Assembly (NCBI GenBank): GCA_963785125.1
Contig: CAWATU010000002.1
Span: 62,001-126,000, forward strand
Length of the DNA stretch: 64,000 bases
Direction: 5' to 3'
Source: QHXN01 sp963785125
GTDB lineage: Bacteria; Acidobacteriota; Blastocatellia; Pyrinomonadales; Pyrinomonadaceae
The position numbers and the translations under genes were made by a program. Below the pieces are notes generated by a model. The model was not told the DNA's origin, did no database searches, and saw only the letters and a list, made by a program, of their open reading frames with translations. The number at the start of each line of letters is the position of its first letter. Position 1 is the stretch's first letter. Shown here in pieces: positions 31,029 through 39,432 of the stretch.

Positions 31029-31128
31029 GGTGAATAGTAAATGGTAAATAGTGAATGGCAAAAGCCGGCTAAGATGTGAAGCCGTCCTGACTATTCACCA
31101 TTTACTACTCACCATTTACTATTCACCC
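31029..31128. repeat. Heptamer hairpin element (GTGAATG/AGTAAAT words)
   Basis: The left arm is four 7-bp words, GGTGAAT-AGTAAAT-GGTAAAT-AGTGAAT (31029-31056), and the right arm has about five complementary words (31091-31128). It fills the spacer between ackA and the AAA gene. Closely related elements are at 36340-36420 and 60581-60666. Confidence 0.85.
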
Positions 31129-31925
31129 TAGAGATGTCGGAGGAAGGCTTCGGGGTTGTTGAGGAAGTCACGTGTGAGCGAGACGTGCTCGACCTCTTCG
31201 TAGGGGACGCGGCGGATAGGGACGTGGTCGAAGCTGAAGATGTCGGCGCCGGGCAGCGCCATCAGGATCGGCGAGTGTGTGGCGACGACGAACTGCGAGT
31301 TCTGCTCCGTCATCCCTTTGAGCATCGCGAGCAGCGCAAGTTGGCGCTGCGGCGAGAGCGGCGCCTCGGGCTCGTCGAGCAGATAGAGGCCGCCCGGGAC
31401 GAAGCGCGACTGGAAGAGGTTGAGGAAGCTCTCGCCGTGCGAGCGCGCGTCGGCGTCTTCGCCGTAGCGTGCGGTGAGCGCGCGCCGCTGCCCGCGCACG
31501 ACGCCCTGCGCGAGCCGCAGCCCGTAACCTTTGAGCCCTTCGCGCTCGAACTCGCCCGCCATCTCCTCCAGCTCCGCGCTCGTCTGGTTGACGCGCCGTG
31601 TGAAGTTGAAGAAGTCTTCGGCGCGGAGGAAGAAGCCGCGGTGCGTGCGCTTCGACCACGTCAGTTTCAACTGCGCCGCCAGCGCCCGCGCGTGCCCCAG
31701 CGTCTTGTCCGCGCGTACGTCTTCGCCGCCCACCACGACCGAGCCGATGCCCGCCGCTAAGGCTTCGAGCAGCGTAGACTTCCCCGACCCGTTCTCGCCG
31801 ACGAGGAACGTCACGGGGCTGCGGAACTTTATCTCTTTGAACTTGCGGACGACCGGCAGCGCGAACGGGAAGCCTTCCAGTTCCCTCGCCGCCGGCCTGA
31901 TGTTGATGGAGCGCAGATGAATCAT
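31128..31925 (-). CDS. AAA-type ATPase of the ABC/SMC-like (AAA_21) class
   Basis: The 265-residue soluble protein has Walker A LVGENGSGKSTLLEAL (about 41-56), an ABC-like signature region (SHGESFLNLFQSRF), Walker B GLYLLDEPEAPLSP and an H-loop VATHSPILMALPG. A glutamate follows the Walker B Asp, so ATP hydrolysis is expected. The family includes stand-alone ATPases sometimes associated with DNA-linked systems, but no transporter, nuclease or toxin partner is evident here. The start at 31925 gives the usual N-terminal IHLRSINIRPA. No Shine-Dalgarno is evident. Confidence 0.82.
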   Translation of the reverse strand: MIHLRSINIRPAARELEGFPFALPVVRKFKEIKFRSPVTFLVGENGSGKSTLLEALAAGIGSVVVGGEDVRADKTLGHARALAAQLKLTWSKRTHRGFFLRAEDFFNFTRRVNQTSAELEEMAGEFEREGLKGYGLRLAQGVVRGQRRALTARYGEDADARSHGESFLNLFQSRFVPGGLYLLDEPEAPLSPQRQLALLAMLKGMTEQNSQFVVATHSPILMALPGADIFSFDHVPIRRVPYEEVEHVSLTRDFLNNPEAFLRHL

Positions 31926-31953
31926 CTCGTGATGTCCGGTTCGTTCCCTTACT

Positions 31954-33318
31954 TCAGGACGGTTCGGCGAGCCTGCGCGCCGCGTCGAGGAGGCGCGCGC
32001 GCAACACCTCCTCGTCGAGCGTCGTGACGCGGCCGTCGCGGAAGACCTCGCGGCCGGCGACGACCGTGAGCATCACGTCGCGCCCGGAAGAGGAGAAGAC
32101 GAGCGCCGCCGCAGGGTCGTACGAAGGCGTCTGGTGCGCCGCGTCGAGCCGCACCGCGACGAGGTCTGCTTCGAGCCCTTCTTCGAGCGCGCCCGTCACG
32201 CCCCGCATGTTCATCGCCGATGCGCCGCCGTGTGTCGCGAGGCGCAACGCGTCGCTCGAATCCAGCATCCGCCCGCCCTCGACCGACTCCAACGCGGCGC
32301 GCGAGGCGAGCAGCGCAAAGCGCGACTCCTCCAACATGTCGCACACGTTGTTACTGGCGACCGAGTCGCTCCCGAGTCCCACGCCGACGCCCGCCTCAAG
32401 CATCGCTGCCAGCGGCGCGCGGCCGTGCCCGAGCTTCGCGTTCGACTTCGGGCAGTGCGCGACGCCCGCGCCGTGCTCTTTCATCAAACTGATGTCCCCC
32501 TCGTCCACGCGTACGCAGTGCGCGAGGAGCGGCCGCGCGTCGAGGACGCCCGTCGCGGCAAGATGCCGGACGGTCGTCGTACGTGGCGAGTCGAACGCGA
32601 AGCCGCGCAGCGCGTAGGCCGCCGCGAAGATGCCGCCGCCTTTGACCAACAGAGCCTGCTCGGCCTCCGACTCGGCCGCGTGCATCATCAGCGGCAGTCT
32701 CTCATCAATCGCGTACCGCGCGAGCATCTCAAGGAGCGCGGGCGCGACCGTGTAGGGCGAGTGCGGCGAGAGCCCGAGGGTGACGAGCGCCGTCTCGCCC
32801 GAGCGCAGCCGTTCGATCTTCTCGCGCGCGTGTTCGAACTTGGCGGCGGCCTCTCGCGCGTCCGGGCCGAAAGCCTCCTGATACACGACGCCGCGCAGTC
32901 CCGCGTCGCGCAAAGCCTTCATCGTGGTTGCGCCCGAGTCGCTCGCGTCGCCGACGCACGTCACGCCCGCGCGCGCCGCCTCGATTGCGCCCCACGCGGC
33001 CGAGACGTAGAGGTCTTCGGCGCTCATCCGCTCGTTGCGTGAGACGGTGACCTTGCGCAGCCACGCGAAGAAGTCGCCCTCCTCCGGTTCAAGGAAGCCG
33101 CGCATCGCCGTCAGCTCAAGGTGCGTGTGGCAGTTGACGAAGCCCGGCAGCAACGCGGCCTCGCCCAGCTCCAAAACTTCAGCCGACGGGAACCTCTCCG
33201 ACACCTCTGCCCGCGGCCCCACGCCCGCGACACGCGTTCCCTCGACGGCGACCGCCCCGTCGCGAATCGGCCCCGCAGTTATCGGCAGCACCCAGCGCGC
33301 ACAGTAAATTTTCGTCAT
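31954..33318 (-). CDS. Amidohydrolase (MtaD/SsnA-like deaminase family)
   Basis: The 454-residue protein has a metal-dependent hydrolase fold. Metal ligands are visible in NCHTHLELTAMRG (HxH), MMHAAESEAEQALL, LAHCVRVDEGD and GLGSDSVASNN (Asp). A beta-sandwich is split between the N-terminus (YCARWVLPITAGPIRDGAVA) and C-terminus (DLVAVRLDAAHQTPSYDP). This arrangement fits the ATZ/TRZ-type deaminases such as 5'-methylthioadenosine/S-adenosylhomocysteine deaminase; the substrate is not provable here. The start is the ATG at 33318, which overlaps the MFS stop codon (ATGA) and has GGAGGAG 7 bases upstream, so it is translationally coupled to the MFS gene. Confidence 0.85.
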   Translation of the reverse strand: MTKIYCARWVLPITAGPIRDGAVAVEGTRVAGVGPRAEVSERFPSAEVLELGEAALLPGFVNCHTHLELTAMRGFLEPEEGDFFAWLRKVTVSRNERMSAEDLYVSAAWGAIEAARAGVTCVGDASDSGATTMKALRDAGLRGVVYQEAFGPDAREAAAKFEHAREKIERLRSGETALVTLGLSPHSPYTVAPALLEMLARYAIDERLPLMMHAAESEAEQALLVKGGGIFAAAYALRGFAFDSPRTTTVRHLAATGVLDARPLLAHCVRVDEGDISLMKEHGAGVAHCPKSNAKLGHGRAPLAAMLEAGVGVGLGSDSVASNNVCDMLEESRFALLASRAALESVEGGRMLDSSDALRLATHGGASAMNMRGVTGALEEGLEADLVAVRLDAAHQTPSYDPAAALVFSSSGRDVMLTVVAGREVFRDGRVTTLDEEVLRARLLDAARRLAEPS

Positions 33319-34646
33319 GCCGTCTCCTCCCTGCGTCGCCGCAGGGCGAACCAGAGCAGTCCCGATAGCATAATCACCGTGCCGCCGCCGGCCGCGACAG
33401 CGCGCATCCCGAGGCGGTCGGCCGCCGCGCCCGAGACGAGCATCGAGCCCACCATCGTCAGCGTCGTCAAGGTCTCGTAGGAGGCGAAGACGCGGCCGGC
33501 GAAGGCGTCCTCCGTGCGGCGCATGAGGAGCGTCTGCTGCGCCGTCCACCAGATGGCGAAGTTCATCTCGCGCGCGACGAGCAGCGCCGCCGCGCCGAAG
33601 AGGTTCGGCGTCAGGCTGAAGAGCAGCAGCCCGCAGCCGTCGAGCGTCAGCGAACGCCCCATGCGCGCCCCCAGGCCCTCGACCGCGCCGCTGTTGAAAC
33701 GCCGCGCGAGCGGCGCGCCCAGCACGCCGCCGAGCCCCATCGCCACGAACAGCACCGAGATGCCGAAATCGGTCGGCCGCTCCGCCACCGCGCTCACGGA
33801 CGCGCCCCAGCGCGCCGCGGCCTGCACGCCCAGCGCGGCCCCGAACAGGCTGTAGAGCGCACGCGCCGCGCCGTTCCCCAACCCCCACCCGGCCGCCACC
33901 ACAAAGACCGCCGCCAGCACTTGGTCGCGCCTCACGTACCGCAACCCTTCGCGGAAGTCCTTGAAGTAGGCGTTGAGCGGCGAGCGTCGAGCAGTCGTGT
34001 TTGAGGTTGAAGATGGTCGGGTTGTGACTTCAAAGCTCTCGGCCCTCTGCTCTCTGCTGACGGGCTTCCGGATTCTGCGAATCATCTCGGCCGAAGCGAG
34101 GAAGGTCAGGGCGTTGAGGACGAAGACCGTGTCGCGCCCGAGGGCGGTGGCGACGACCCCTCCGAGCGCGGAGCCGACGGCGATGGTCGCCGCAGTGGTC
34201 GAGGCCGAGAGCGAGTTGGCGGCCAGCAACTCTTCCGTACCGTTGACGAGGTTCGGGATCGAAGCGCGCTTGGCCGCGTTGAAGAAGGCCGAGACCGAGA
34301 AGAGCGACGCGCCGACGACGTAGATGAACACGAGCGAGCCCGAGCGGTTCGCCAGCATGAAACCGAGCGCGAGCCCTGCGCGCGCCACGTCGGCCGCGAT
34401 CATCACCCGGCGACGGCTCACGCGGTCAACGACGACGCCCGCGACGGGGCCGAAGAGGAAGAGCGGGAGGTGGCGCGCGATGGCGTAGGTCGCCACCGCC
34501 AGCCCGACGCTCCCCGCGCCCGCCAACTGGATGGCAAGCGCCAGCACCGCGATGTTGTTCAGCCAGTCGCCGACCTCCGACACGACCTGCCCCGTCCACA
34601 GCCTCCGGAAGTCCGCGTTGCCTGACAGCAGCTCACGGTAGGTCAC
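33315..34646 (-). CDS. MFS transporter
   Basis: This 443-residue membrane protein has about 11-12 helices with a charged central loop (about 190-230) of lower conservation. The N-terminal half contains FRRLWTGQVVSEVGDWLNNI, the motif typical of the MFS_3/enterobactin exporter-like group, and GPVAGVVVDRVSRRRVMIAA (the conserved motif A between helices 2 and 3). The C-terminal half has AREMNFAIWWTAQQTLLMRR and LTMVGSMLVSGAAADRLGMR. Its substrate is unknown. The GTG at 34646 overlaps the stop of the transglycosylase gene (GTGA), and its own stop overlaps the amidohydrolase ATG, so the three genes form one operon. Confidence 0.85.
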   Translation of the reverse strand: MTYRELLSGNADFRRLWTGQVVSEVGDWLNNIAVLALAIQLAGAGSVGLAVATYAIARHLPLFLFGPVAGVVVDRVSRRRVMIAADVARAGLALGFMLANRSGSLVFIYVVGASLFSVSAFFNAAKRASIPNLVNGTEELLAANSLSASTTAATIAVGSALGGVVATALGRDTVFVLNALTFLASAEMIRRIRKPVSREQRAESFEVTTRPSSTSNTTARRSPLNAYFKDFREGLRYVRRDQVLAAVFVVAAGWGLGNGAARALYSLFGAALGVQAAARWGASVSAVAERPTDFGISVLFVAMGLGGVLGAPLARRFNSGAVEGLGARMGRSLTLDGCGLLLFSLTPNLFGAAALLVAREMNFAIWWTAQQTLLMRRTEDAFAGRVFASYETLTTLTMVGSMLVSGAAADRLGMRAVAAGGGTVIMLSGLLWFALRRRREETA

Positions 34647-35230
34647 TGCCCGCCGCCCGCCTTCTTCTTGCGGTAGCGTTCGAGGATGTTGGAGACGTAG
34701 GCGCGGGTCGTGGGGAAGTCGATGCGCGCGACGAACTCTTCGGCGGTGAGGGGGCTTCGCCCCGGCGCGACGCGGTTCCACTCGGCGGCGCGCGAGGGGC
34801 CGGCGTTGTATGCGGCGACGACGCGCGGCTCGGCGCCGGGCGTGTCGCGATAGTCCTTGCCGATCTTCTCCAGATACCAGCAGCCGACCTGTATGTTGCG
34901 CTCGGGGTCGGCGAGCGCAGACTCCGGGTCGCGCCGCATCTGCTCGGCCAGCTCGCGCATCCCCGTCTCGGCCGCCCACTCGCGCCCGACCGTCGGCGTC
35001 ACCTGCATCAACCCGACCTCGCCCGCGTCGCCCTTCATCCACGGGCGGAAGTATGTCTCCTCGTAGATGACGCTCCACACCAGATCGGGGTCGAGCCGAT
35101 AGACGGCGGCCTGCCGCGCGATCAGCGCGTCGAAGCGGTGTATCCAATACTGGTTGAAGAAGTAGAGCCCGGCGGCGCCGCAGACGATGAGCAGGAGTGC
35201 GGCAAGGGCTAAGCGTCTGAGGGCGGGCAT
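34643..35230 (-). CDS. Lytic transglycosylase (SLT domain)
   Basis: The protein has 195 residues: an N-terminal membrane anchor or signal (about 5-25, LALAALLLIVCGAAGLYFF), then a Slt70-type transglycosylase domain with catalytic Glu in VWSVIYEETYFRPWMKG, GEVGLMQVTPTVGREWA, and VVAAYNAGPSRAAEWNR. It cleaves peptidoglycan to anhydromuropeptides at the outer face of the membrane. It heads a coupled operon with an MFS transporter and an amidohydrolase, which raises the possibility of a wall-fragment link, though this is speculative. Confidence 0.88.
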   Translation of the reverse strand: MPALRRLALAALLLIVCGAAGLYFFNQYWIHRFDALIARQAAVYRLDPDLVWSVIYEETYFRPWMKGDAGEVGLMQVTPTVGREWAAETGMRELAEQMRRDPESALADPERNIQVGCWYLEKIGKDYRDTPGAEPRVVAAYNAGPSRAAEWNRVAPGRSPLTAEEFVARIDFPTTRAYVSNILERYRKKKAGGGQ

Positions 35231-35298
35231 CAGGGTGGAAGAGTTCAGCGTTCAGCAGTCGGCACTCGCCCGAGTGAAAGGCGTTACGACACGGTCGG

Positions 35299-36087
35299 TC
35301 AGTTCCTTCTCCTCAGGTGTGACCAGAGCGAGGCGCGGGTGGCGGAAGCGTCGCGGCCTTCGTAGCGCGAGAGCAGGGCGCGGCGGTCGAGGACGTGACC
35401 CTGAAGCCAGACCTCCGCGGAGAAGCCGGCGCCGACGGCGAGCGTGTCGCCCCGGAGCGCCTTCGTGTTGACGAGCACTTCGAGCCTGAGGCGGCCGAGG
35501 TCGAGGTAGACCCAGTAGAGGTCTGTGCCCGAGACGGGGTTGCGGAGCGGCTTGAACGAGATGACGCGCCCCGAGAGCGACCAGTCGTTCTCGTGCGCGG
35601 CGCGCGAGGGCGCGGCGTCTTCGAGCGGCTGCCAGCGCGTCTCGGCGGGCTCACTCGTGACGCGCGCGCGATAGGCCAGCCCGCACAGGCCCACGTGCAG
35701 CTCCTGCGCGCGAAAGCCCTCGGGGCCGACCTCCGTCAGGTTCTGTAACTCGAAGAGGACTTCCGTCTCGTAGCCGTCGCAGTAGCCGTGGACGATGGCC
35801 TCGCCGTCCTCGTCGTACTCGGTCAAGGCCCAGGGGCTCACGCGCTGCGTGTAGCGAGCGCGGAAGCCCGGTCGGCAGTCGGCGTAGAAAATTTCGCCCG
35901 TGCCCGACTCGTAGAGCACCGTCCAGACTTCGAGCCCCTCGCCGAGCTTCCAGCAGCGGCCGTGGAGCACGGCGCCGCGGCGGCAGAGCTGTGTCGCCTC
36001 GCCCTGATCGTCCGCGCGCTCCGCGAGGTGGTTGAAGTCTTTCTCGCTCGGCACGTCGATCCCGATGGCCTCGAACGTCTCTTCCAT
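35299..36087 (-). CDS. Conserved-looking protein of unknown function
   Basis: This 262-residue acidic protein starts MEETFEAIGIDVPSEKDF. It has cysteines at LCRRGAVLHGRCWKLGEG, and beta-strand stretches such as LEVWTVLYESGTGEIFYADC and GTDLYWVYLDLGRLRLEVLV. No signal peptide or membrane helix is seen. I recognise no family motif. It lies between the transglycosylase operon and a small basic-tailed gene, all on the minus strand, and is probably transcribed with that small gene, which ends 34 bases upstream. Confidence 0.65.
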   Translation of the reverse strand: MEETFEAIGIDVPSEKDFNHLAERADDQGEATQLCRRGAVLHGRCWKLGEGLEVWTVLYESGTGEIFYADCRPGFRARYTQRVSPWALTEYDEDGEAIVHGYCDGYETEVLFELQNLTEVGPEGFRAQELHVGLCGLAYRARVTSEPAETRWQPLEDAAPSRAAHENDWSLSGRVISFKPLRNPVSGTDLYWVYLDLGRLRLEVLVNTKALRGDTLAVGAGFSAEVWLQGHVLDRRALLSRYEGRDASATRASLWSHLRRRN

Positions 36088-36121
36088 AATTCTTCAGGAG
36101 CCTGAAGCCCGGAGTTCGGAC

Positions 36122-36337
36122 TTACCTCGATGCCCTCTTCTTCGGAGCCGGCTTGGCCTCCGGCTCGGCGCGCGGGGCGCGGCTGCGGAAGCCGCGGATG
36201 TTACGGACGGGGCCATGGCGCGGCGTCGCGCCCGAGCGCACCATCTCGGCGAACAGCTCTACGTCGTAGTCTGCCTCGCGCGACATCTCTTCGCGGATCG
36301 CGTGCAGCTCTTCGAGGAATCTCGGCTTGCGGTACAT
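36122..36337 (-). CDS. Small protein of unknown function with basic tail
   Basis: The protein has 71 residues: MYRKPRFLEELHAIREEMSR, then EADYDVELFAEMVRSG, and a basic Ala/Lys/Arg-rich tail (EPEAKPAPKKRASR). The N-terminal half is a helical, charged segment I have seen in unnamed short proteins of cyanobacteria and Acidobacteriota. No catalytic motif is evident. It could be the antitoxin-like partner of a nearby PIN protein, but the PIN gene is separated by a heptamer hairpin and that pairing is only a guess. Confidence 0.6.
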   Translation of the reverse strand: MYRKPRFLEELHAIREEMSREADYDVELFAEMVRSGATPRHGPVRNIRGFRSRAPRAEPEAKPAPKKRASR

Positions 36338-36339
36338 GA

Positions 36340-36420
36340 TGGTAAATAGTTAACGGTGAATAGTAAATGGTAAATAGGCGCGGCCGTCAACCATGCACCA
36401 TTTACTATTCAACATTCACC
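36340..36420. repeat. Heptamer hairpin element (GTAAATA/GGTGAAT words)
   Basis: The left arm has GGTAAAT-AGTTAAC-GGTGAAT-AGTAAAT-GGTAAAT (36341-36375) and the right arm CACCATTTACTATTCAACAT and further words (36391-36420). It overlaps the end of the PIN gene and lies just upstream of the small gene's start codon. Confidence 0.82.
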
Positions 36421-36889
36421 CCTTCTCTGTCATCTCCGAAACTAAGAACTCGGGCGTCACGATCTGCGGGACGAAGAAGCCGGCGGCGGTGTTGAAGAGT
36501 CTGATGCGCGCCTGCCGCCGCACGTTCGCGAGGTGGCCGAAGTTCCAGGTCACTAGATAGTCTATTTTGTGGAGCGAGGCAAGCGCGACGTGGACGGCGT
36601 CGCCGATGTACTTGCGGTGGAAGATGCCGCGCGCGATGTAGCCCTCGGCGAGGATGGCGACCTCGTCGGTCAGCTCAACCTGTTCGAGCGGCGCGACGAG
36701 CTTGAGATACGCCTTGCTGTGCGGCTCGGGCACGCGCTCCAGCTCACGGATGACGAGCGGCGAGACGACGGGTCGGTACTCCGACATCTCGTGCTCCCAC
36801 CAGCGTATCGTCAGGTCGCGCCGGAACGGCTCGCCGTTATCGAGATAGGCGCCGACGACCGAGGTCTCCAGATAGATGCTCTGCTTCAT
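36416..36889 (-). CDS. PIN-domain nuclease-like protein
   Basis: The 157-residue PIN protein opens with MKQSIYLETSVVGAYLD, in which the first acidic residue of the usual D-T-S start is Glu (LETS). Further acidic positions lie in RELERVPE, KYIGDAVHVALA (Asp before a helix) and DYLVTWNFGHLAN. PIN domains cut RNA; many are VapC-type toxins. No antitoxin gene overlaps it. Instead the ATG at 36889 overlaps the stop of the retropepsin-like gene (ATGA), so it is translationally coupled to that gene. It could be a stand-alone PIN protein. Confidence 0.8.
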   Translation of the reverse strand: MKQSIYLETSVVGAYLDNGEPFRRDLTIRWWEHEMSEYRPVVSPLVIRELERVPEPHSKAYLKLVAPLEQVELTDEVAILAEGYIARGIFHRKYIGDAVHVALASLHKIDYLVTWNFGHLANVRRQARIRLFNTAAGFFVPQIVTPEFLVSEMTEKG

Positions 36890-38484
36890 GACTGGCCCGA
36901 CACGATGGCCGGCTTGCCGCGCGGGTCCTCCTGCGGCGTGACGCGCGGGTCTGGGTCGAGGCGGATGACGCCGCGCGTGAAGTCGAACGTCACGCGGTAG
37001 CGGCGCAGGATGTTGCCGCCGACGATGCCCGTCTGCTCGAACCCGGCCGTCTCGTTGATCGCCTCCATGTCGAGCACCGCCGCGTAGATGTTCTGCCACG
37101 TGTAGGTGGCGAGCGTGAAGCGCGGGAGCAGGATGGTCTGGATGTTATCGGAGAGTCCCGCCGCGCCGTAGACCTTGATGTAACCCGCCTGCACAAAGCG
37201 CTCGAAGCCCGCGCGCGCCGCCAGTGCCTTCGAGACGACGGAGATGGACGCGCCCGTGTCGATGATGAATTGGGCCGGCTTCTCCAACCCGTCGAAGCTG
37301 ACCTCGCCGCTCCAGAAGCCGCTCGAAGTCGTGCGGATGGGCACCTCGATGGCCCCGGCCGGCGCAGGCTTGGCCGCCGCGCGGCGCGCCTCCTCGTCGC
37401 GCAGGAGAACCATCTCGCGCCCGCCGTAGTCAACCACGGTCGTGTACTTGCCGAGCACCGAGAGGCCGATGTAGCCGTCAACAGGCTCCTGCTCATTGTA
37501 GAACTTGCGGATGTAGACGGGCACACGCTCGATCTTCGCGTCGCCGACGTTGAGCGTTTGCATGAAGCCGTAGACGATCTCGAAGCGGCCCTCGCCGCCG
37601 ACGGCGCGCGCCATGCCGCCGCGCGCCACCGACTTCAGGCCCACGCGCTCGGCCGCCTCGTCCGAGATGACGCACATGCCGGCGCCCGTGTCCACGACGA
37701 ACCGCAGCGTCTTCTGCGAGCCGTTGACGCGCACCTTGATAACGGGGCGGCTATTGACCAGCTCGAACGGAAGCGTGACGGAGTTGGGGCCGCCGACATC
37801 GAGCAGGTCACCCTGCTGGCCGAGGTAGCGTAGGAAGTCGATGAGGCCGCGGATGCGCGCGCGGCGGTCGGCGTCGGTCTTGGGCGCGACGCGGAGGAAG
37901 GTCTCGTAGGCGTCGGCCGCCTCCTTGTAGCGCTCGTTGCGCGCGGCGACCTGCCCGAGGTTGAAGATGTAGTCGGGCTCGCTGGGGTCGATGAAGGCGG
38001 CGCGGCGCAGCCCGGCGAGGCTCTGCGAGATGCGGTTCTCGTAGAAGTCCACCATCGCCAGTCCCCCGATGGCGATGGCCTCGTCGTCCCTGAAGCTGAG
38101 CGCCGTGCGGAACTCCTCGACCGAAAGGCGGAAGTCGCCTGAGCCGAGGAGCGCGGCGCCGAGGAGCGCGTGCGCGCGGGCCGACTCGGGGTCGCGCGCG
38201 ATGACACGCGCCGCGTGGTCGTAGGCTTCGAGGTGCTTGCGCTGCTTGAGCAGCGCGCGGCTCAGGCCGAGGCGCGCCGCAGAGTCCTTCGGGTCTTTCG
38301 CGACGAGGTCGCGGTATATCTTCTCCGCCGTCTCGTACTCGCCTTCGCGTGTGGCCCGCTCGGCGCGCGCGCGCGCCTTCTCGTCGGACGCCGTGACGAC
38401 GGGCGCGACCGCGGCCGACGCGACAAAGGTGAGAGCGATGAGCGCGATGAACCCTGTGGGCGCCGTGGGGGAAAGTCTCTTCAT
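36886..38484 (-). CDS. TPR protein with two retropepsin-like aspartic protease domains
   Basis: The protein has 532 residues. A signal peptide (about 1-32) is followed by TPR-like helices (about 35-205). Two retropepsin-like domains follow, each with a DTGA active-site motif: FVVDTGAGMCVISDEAA (about 270) and FIIDTGASISVVSKALA (about 425). Each also has a later hydrophobic-GG motif (YIGLSVLGK, GIVGGNILRRY). A retropepsin needs two such halves; two domains in one chain could form a pseudo-dimer like pepsin. It is probably periplasmic. The ATG at 38484 with GTGAGG 5 bases upstream is preferred to the GTG at 38490. It follows the glycosylase gene by 7 bases and overlaps PIN by four. Confidence 0.82.
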   Translation of the reverse strand: MKRLSPTAPTGFIALIALTFVASAAVAPVVTASDEKARARAERATREGEYETAEKIYRDLVAKDPKDSAARLGLSRALLKQRKHLEAYDHAARVIARDPESARAHALLGAALLGSGDFRLSVEEFRTALSFRDDEAIAIGGLAMVDFYENRISQSLAGLRRAAFIDPSEPDYIFNLGQVAARNERYKEAADAYETFLRVAPKTDADRRARIRGLIDFLRYLGQQGDLLDVGGPNSVTLPFELVNSRPVIKVRVNGSQKTLRFVVDTGAGMCVISDEAAERVGLKSVARGGMARAVGGEGRFEIVYGFMQTLNVGDAKIERVPVYIRKFYNEQEPVDGYIGLSVLGKYTTVVDYGGREMVLLRDEEARRAAAKPAPAGAIEVPIRTTSSGFWSGEVSFDGLEKPAQFIIDTGASISVVSKALAARAGFERFVQAGYIKVYGAAGLSDNIQTILLPRFTLATYTWQNIYAAVLDMEAINETAGFEQTGIVGGNILRRYRVTFDFTRGVIRLDPDPRVTPQEDPRGKPAIVSGQS

Positions 38485-38491
38485 AAACACC

Positions 38492-39172
38492 TCACTTCAG
38501 AATCTCTCCGGTCTTCATCGACCAGAGCACGAGGTCGAGTTCGTCGAAGTCTACACGTAAGTCGCGGGCGAAGTCGCGCAGGCGCTCTTCGGTGGCGAGG
38601 TAGCGCGTGCGGGTCGCGGGCGGCTGCGGCGAGTCGAGAACGCCGACCTCGAACAGGCAGCGCAGGATGTGCTTGTCGAGGATGGCGTAACCGCGCAGGC
38701 CGACGTTGCGCAGGAAGTGGCTCGACTCCTTGTAGCCGAGCCCCTTGATGCCCTTACTGCGCGCGAGCCAGTCGCGCCGCTCGACGGGATCGCCGAAAGC
38801 TTCGAGCCGCTCGCGCAGACGCATCCGGCAGTCGCCCTCAAGGTACTCGCGCGTGACGATGATATAGCCCGAGCGCGAGTTCGGGTAGCGATGCCGGCCC
38901 AGGAGCGCGAGCGTAAGCTCACGTTGCGTGCCGCTCGCGAGCAGGTGCCGGATGGCCTCGACGGAGCCTAACCCCATCCGCGCCGAGGCGCCCGCGGTGA
39001 AGATGCAGTAGACCAGCTCCTCCCACAGGCGCGCGTCGTCGGCCGTCCGCCAGACCTCCTCGAACTCTCGGAGGCGCGCGCGTATCTCCTCGCGGCGCGC
39101 GCGGTGCGCGGCGCGAATCTTCTCGACCGTGACGGGCTCTCTCTCTGGCCGCACTCTGTTCGACACATTCAA
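38492..39172 (-). CDS. 8-oxoguanine DNA glycosylase/AP lyase (Ogg2-type)
   Basis: The 226-residue protein has the helix-hairpin-helix core of archaeal-type N-glycosylase/DNA lyase (Ogg2). The HhH reads KGIKGLGYKESSHFLRNVG, with the catalytic Lys, and the following LDKHILRCLFEVG contains the essential Asp. The N-terminal LWEELVYCIFTAGASARMG matches the family. It removes 8-oxoguanine from DNA. This type is common in archaea and found in scattered bacteria. It heads a likely operon with the TPR-retropepsin and PIN genes (gaps of 7 and -4 bases). The TTG at 39172 is the annotated start but a GTG six bases further in is as likely. Confidence 0.85.
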   Translation of the reverse strand: MNVSNRVRPEREPVTVEKIRAAHRARREEIRARLREFEEVWRTADDARLWEELVYCIFTAGASARMGLGSVEAIRHLLASGTQRELTLALLGRHRYPNSRSGYIIVTREYLEGDCRMRLRERLEAFGDPVERRDWLARSKGIKGLGYKESSHFLRNVGLRGYAILDKHILRCLFEVGVLDSPQPPATRTRYLATEERLRDFARDLRVDFDELDLVLWSMKTGEILK

Positions 39173-39374
39173 AGGCGAGGCTCGCTGGAACGTGTCGAAA
39201 TTCTATGGTCGCGGTTTCGAGCTTGTCAAAGGAAGTTTTCGGAACGTCGGTTGCTTTCGGCTTTTACGGCGCCGAGGCGGTGCATACATCGCGTACGATG
39301 TCTGTTTGCATCAAAGTGTTTGCCCGCCTGACTCTTCCCTCGAAAATTTGTGCGCGCCGTCGGCTAGGCGGTCT

Positions 39375-39384
39375 GTGCTATCAT
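39375..39384 (+). promoter_or_regulatory. Extended -10 element of the D,D-carboxypeptidase gene
   Basis: GTGCTATCAT contains TG-C-TATCAT, an extended -10 (hexamer at 39379-39384), 48 bases before the proposed start. The same ten bases recur at 47123-47132 before nnr. No -35 is seen. Confidence 0.45.
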
Positions 39385-39432
39385 GGCGCGCCTTTTTGGT
39401 CTCGCCGCCTCGGGCGGCAAGGAGTGAGTGGG

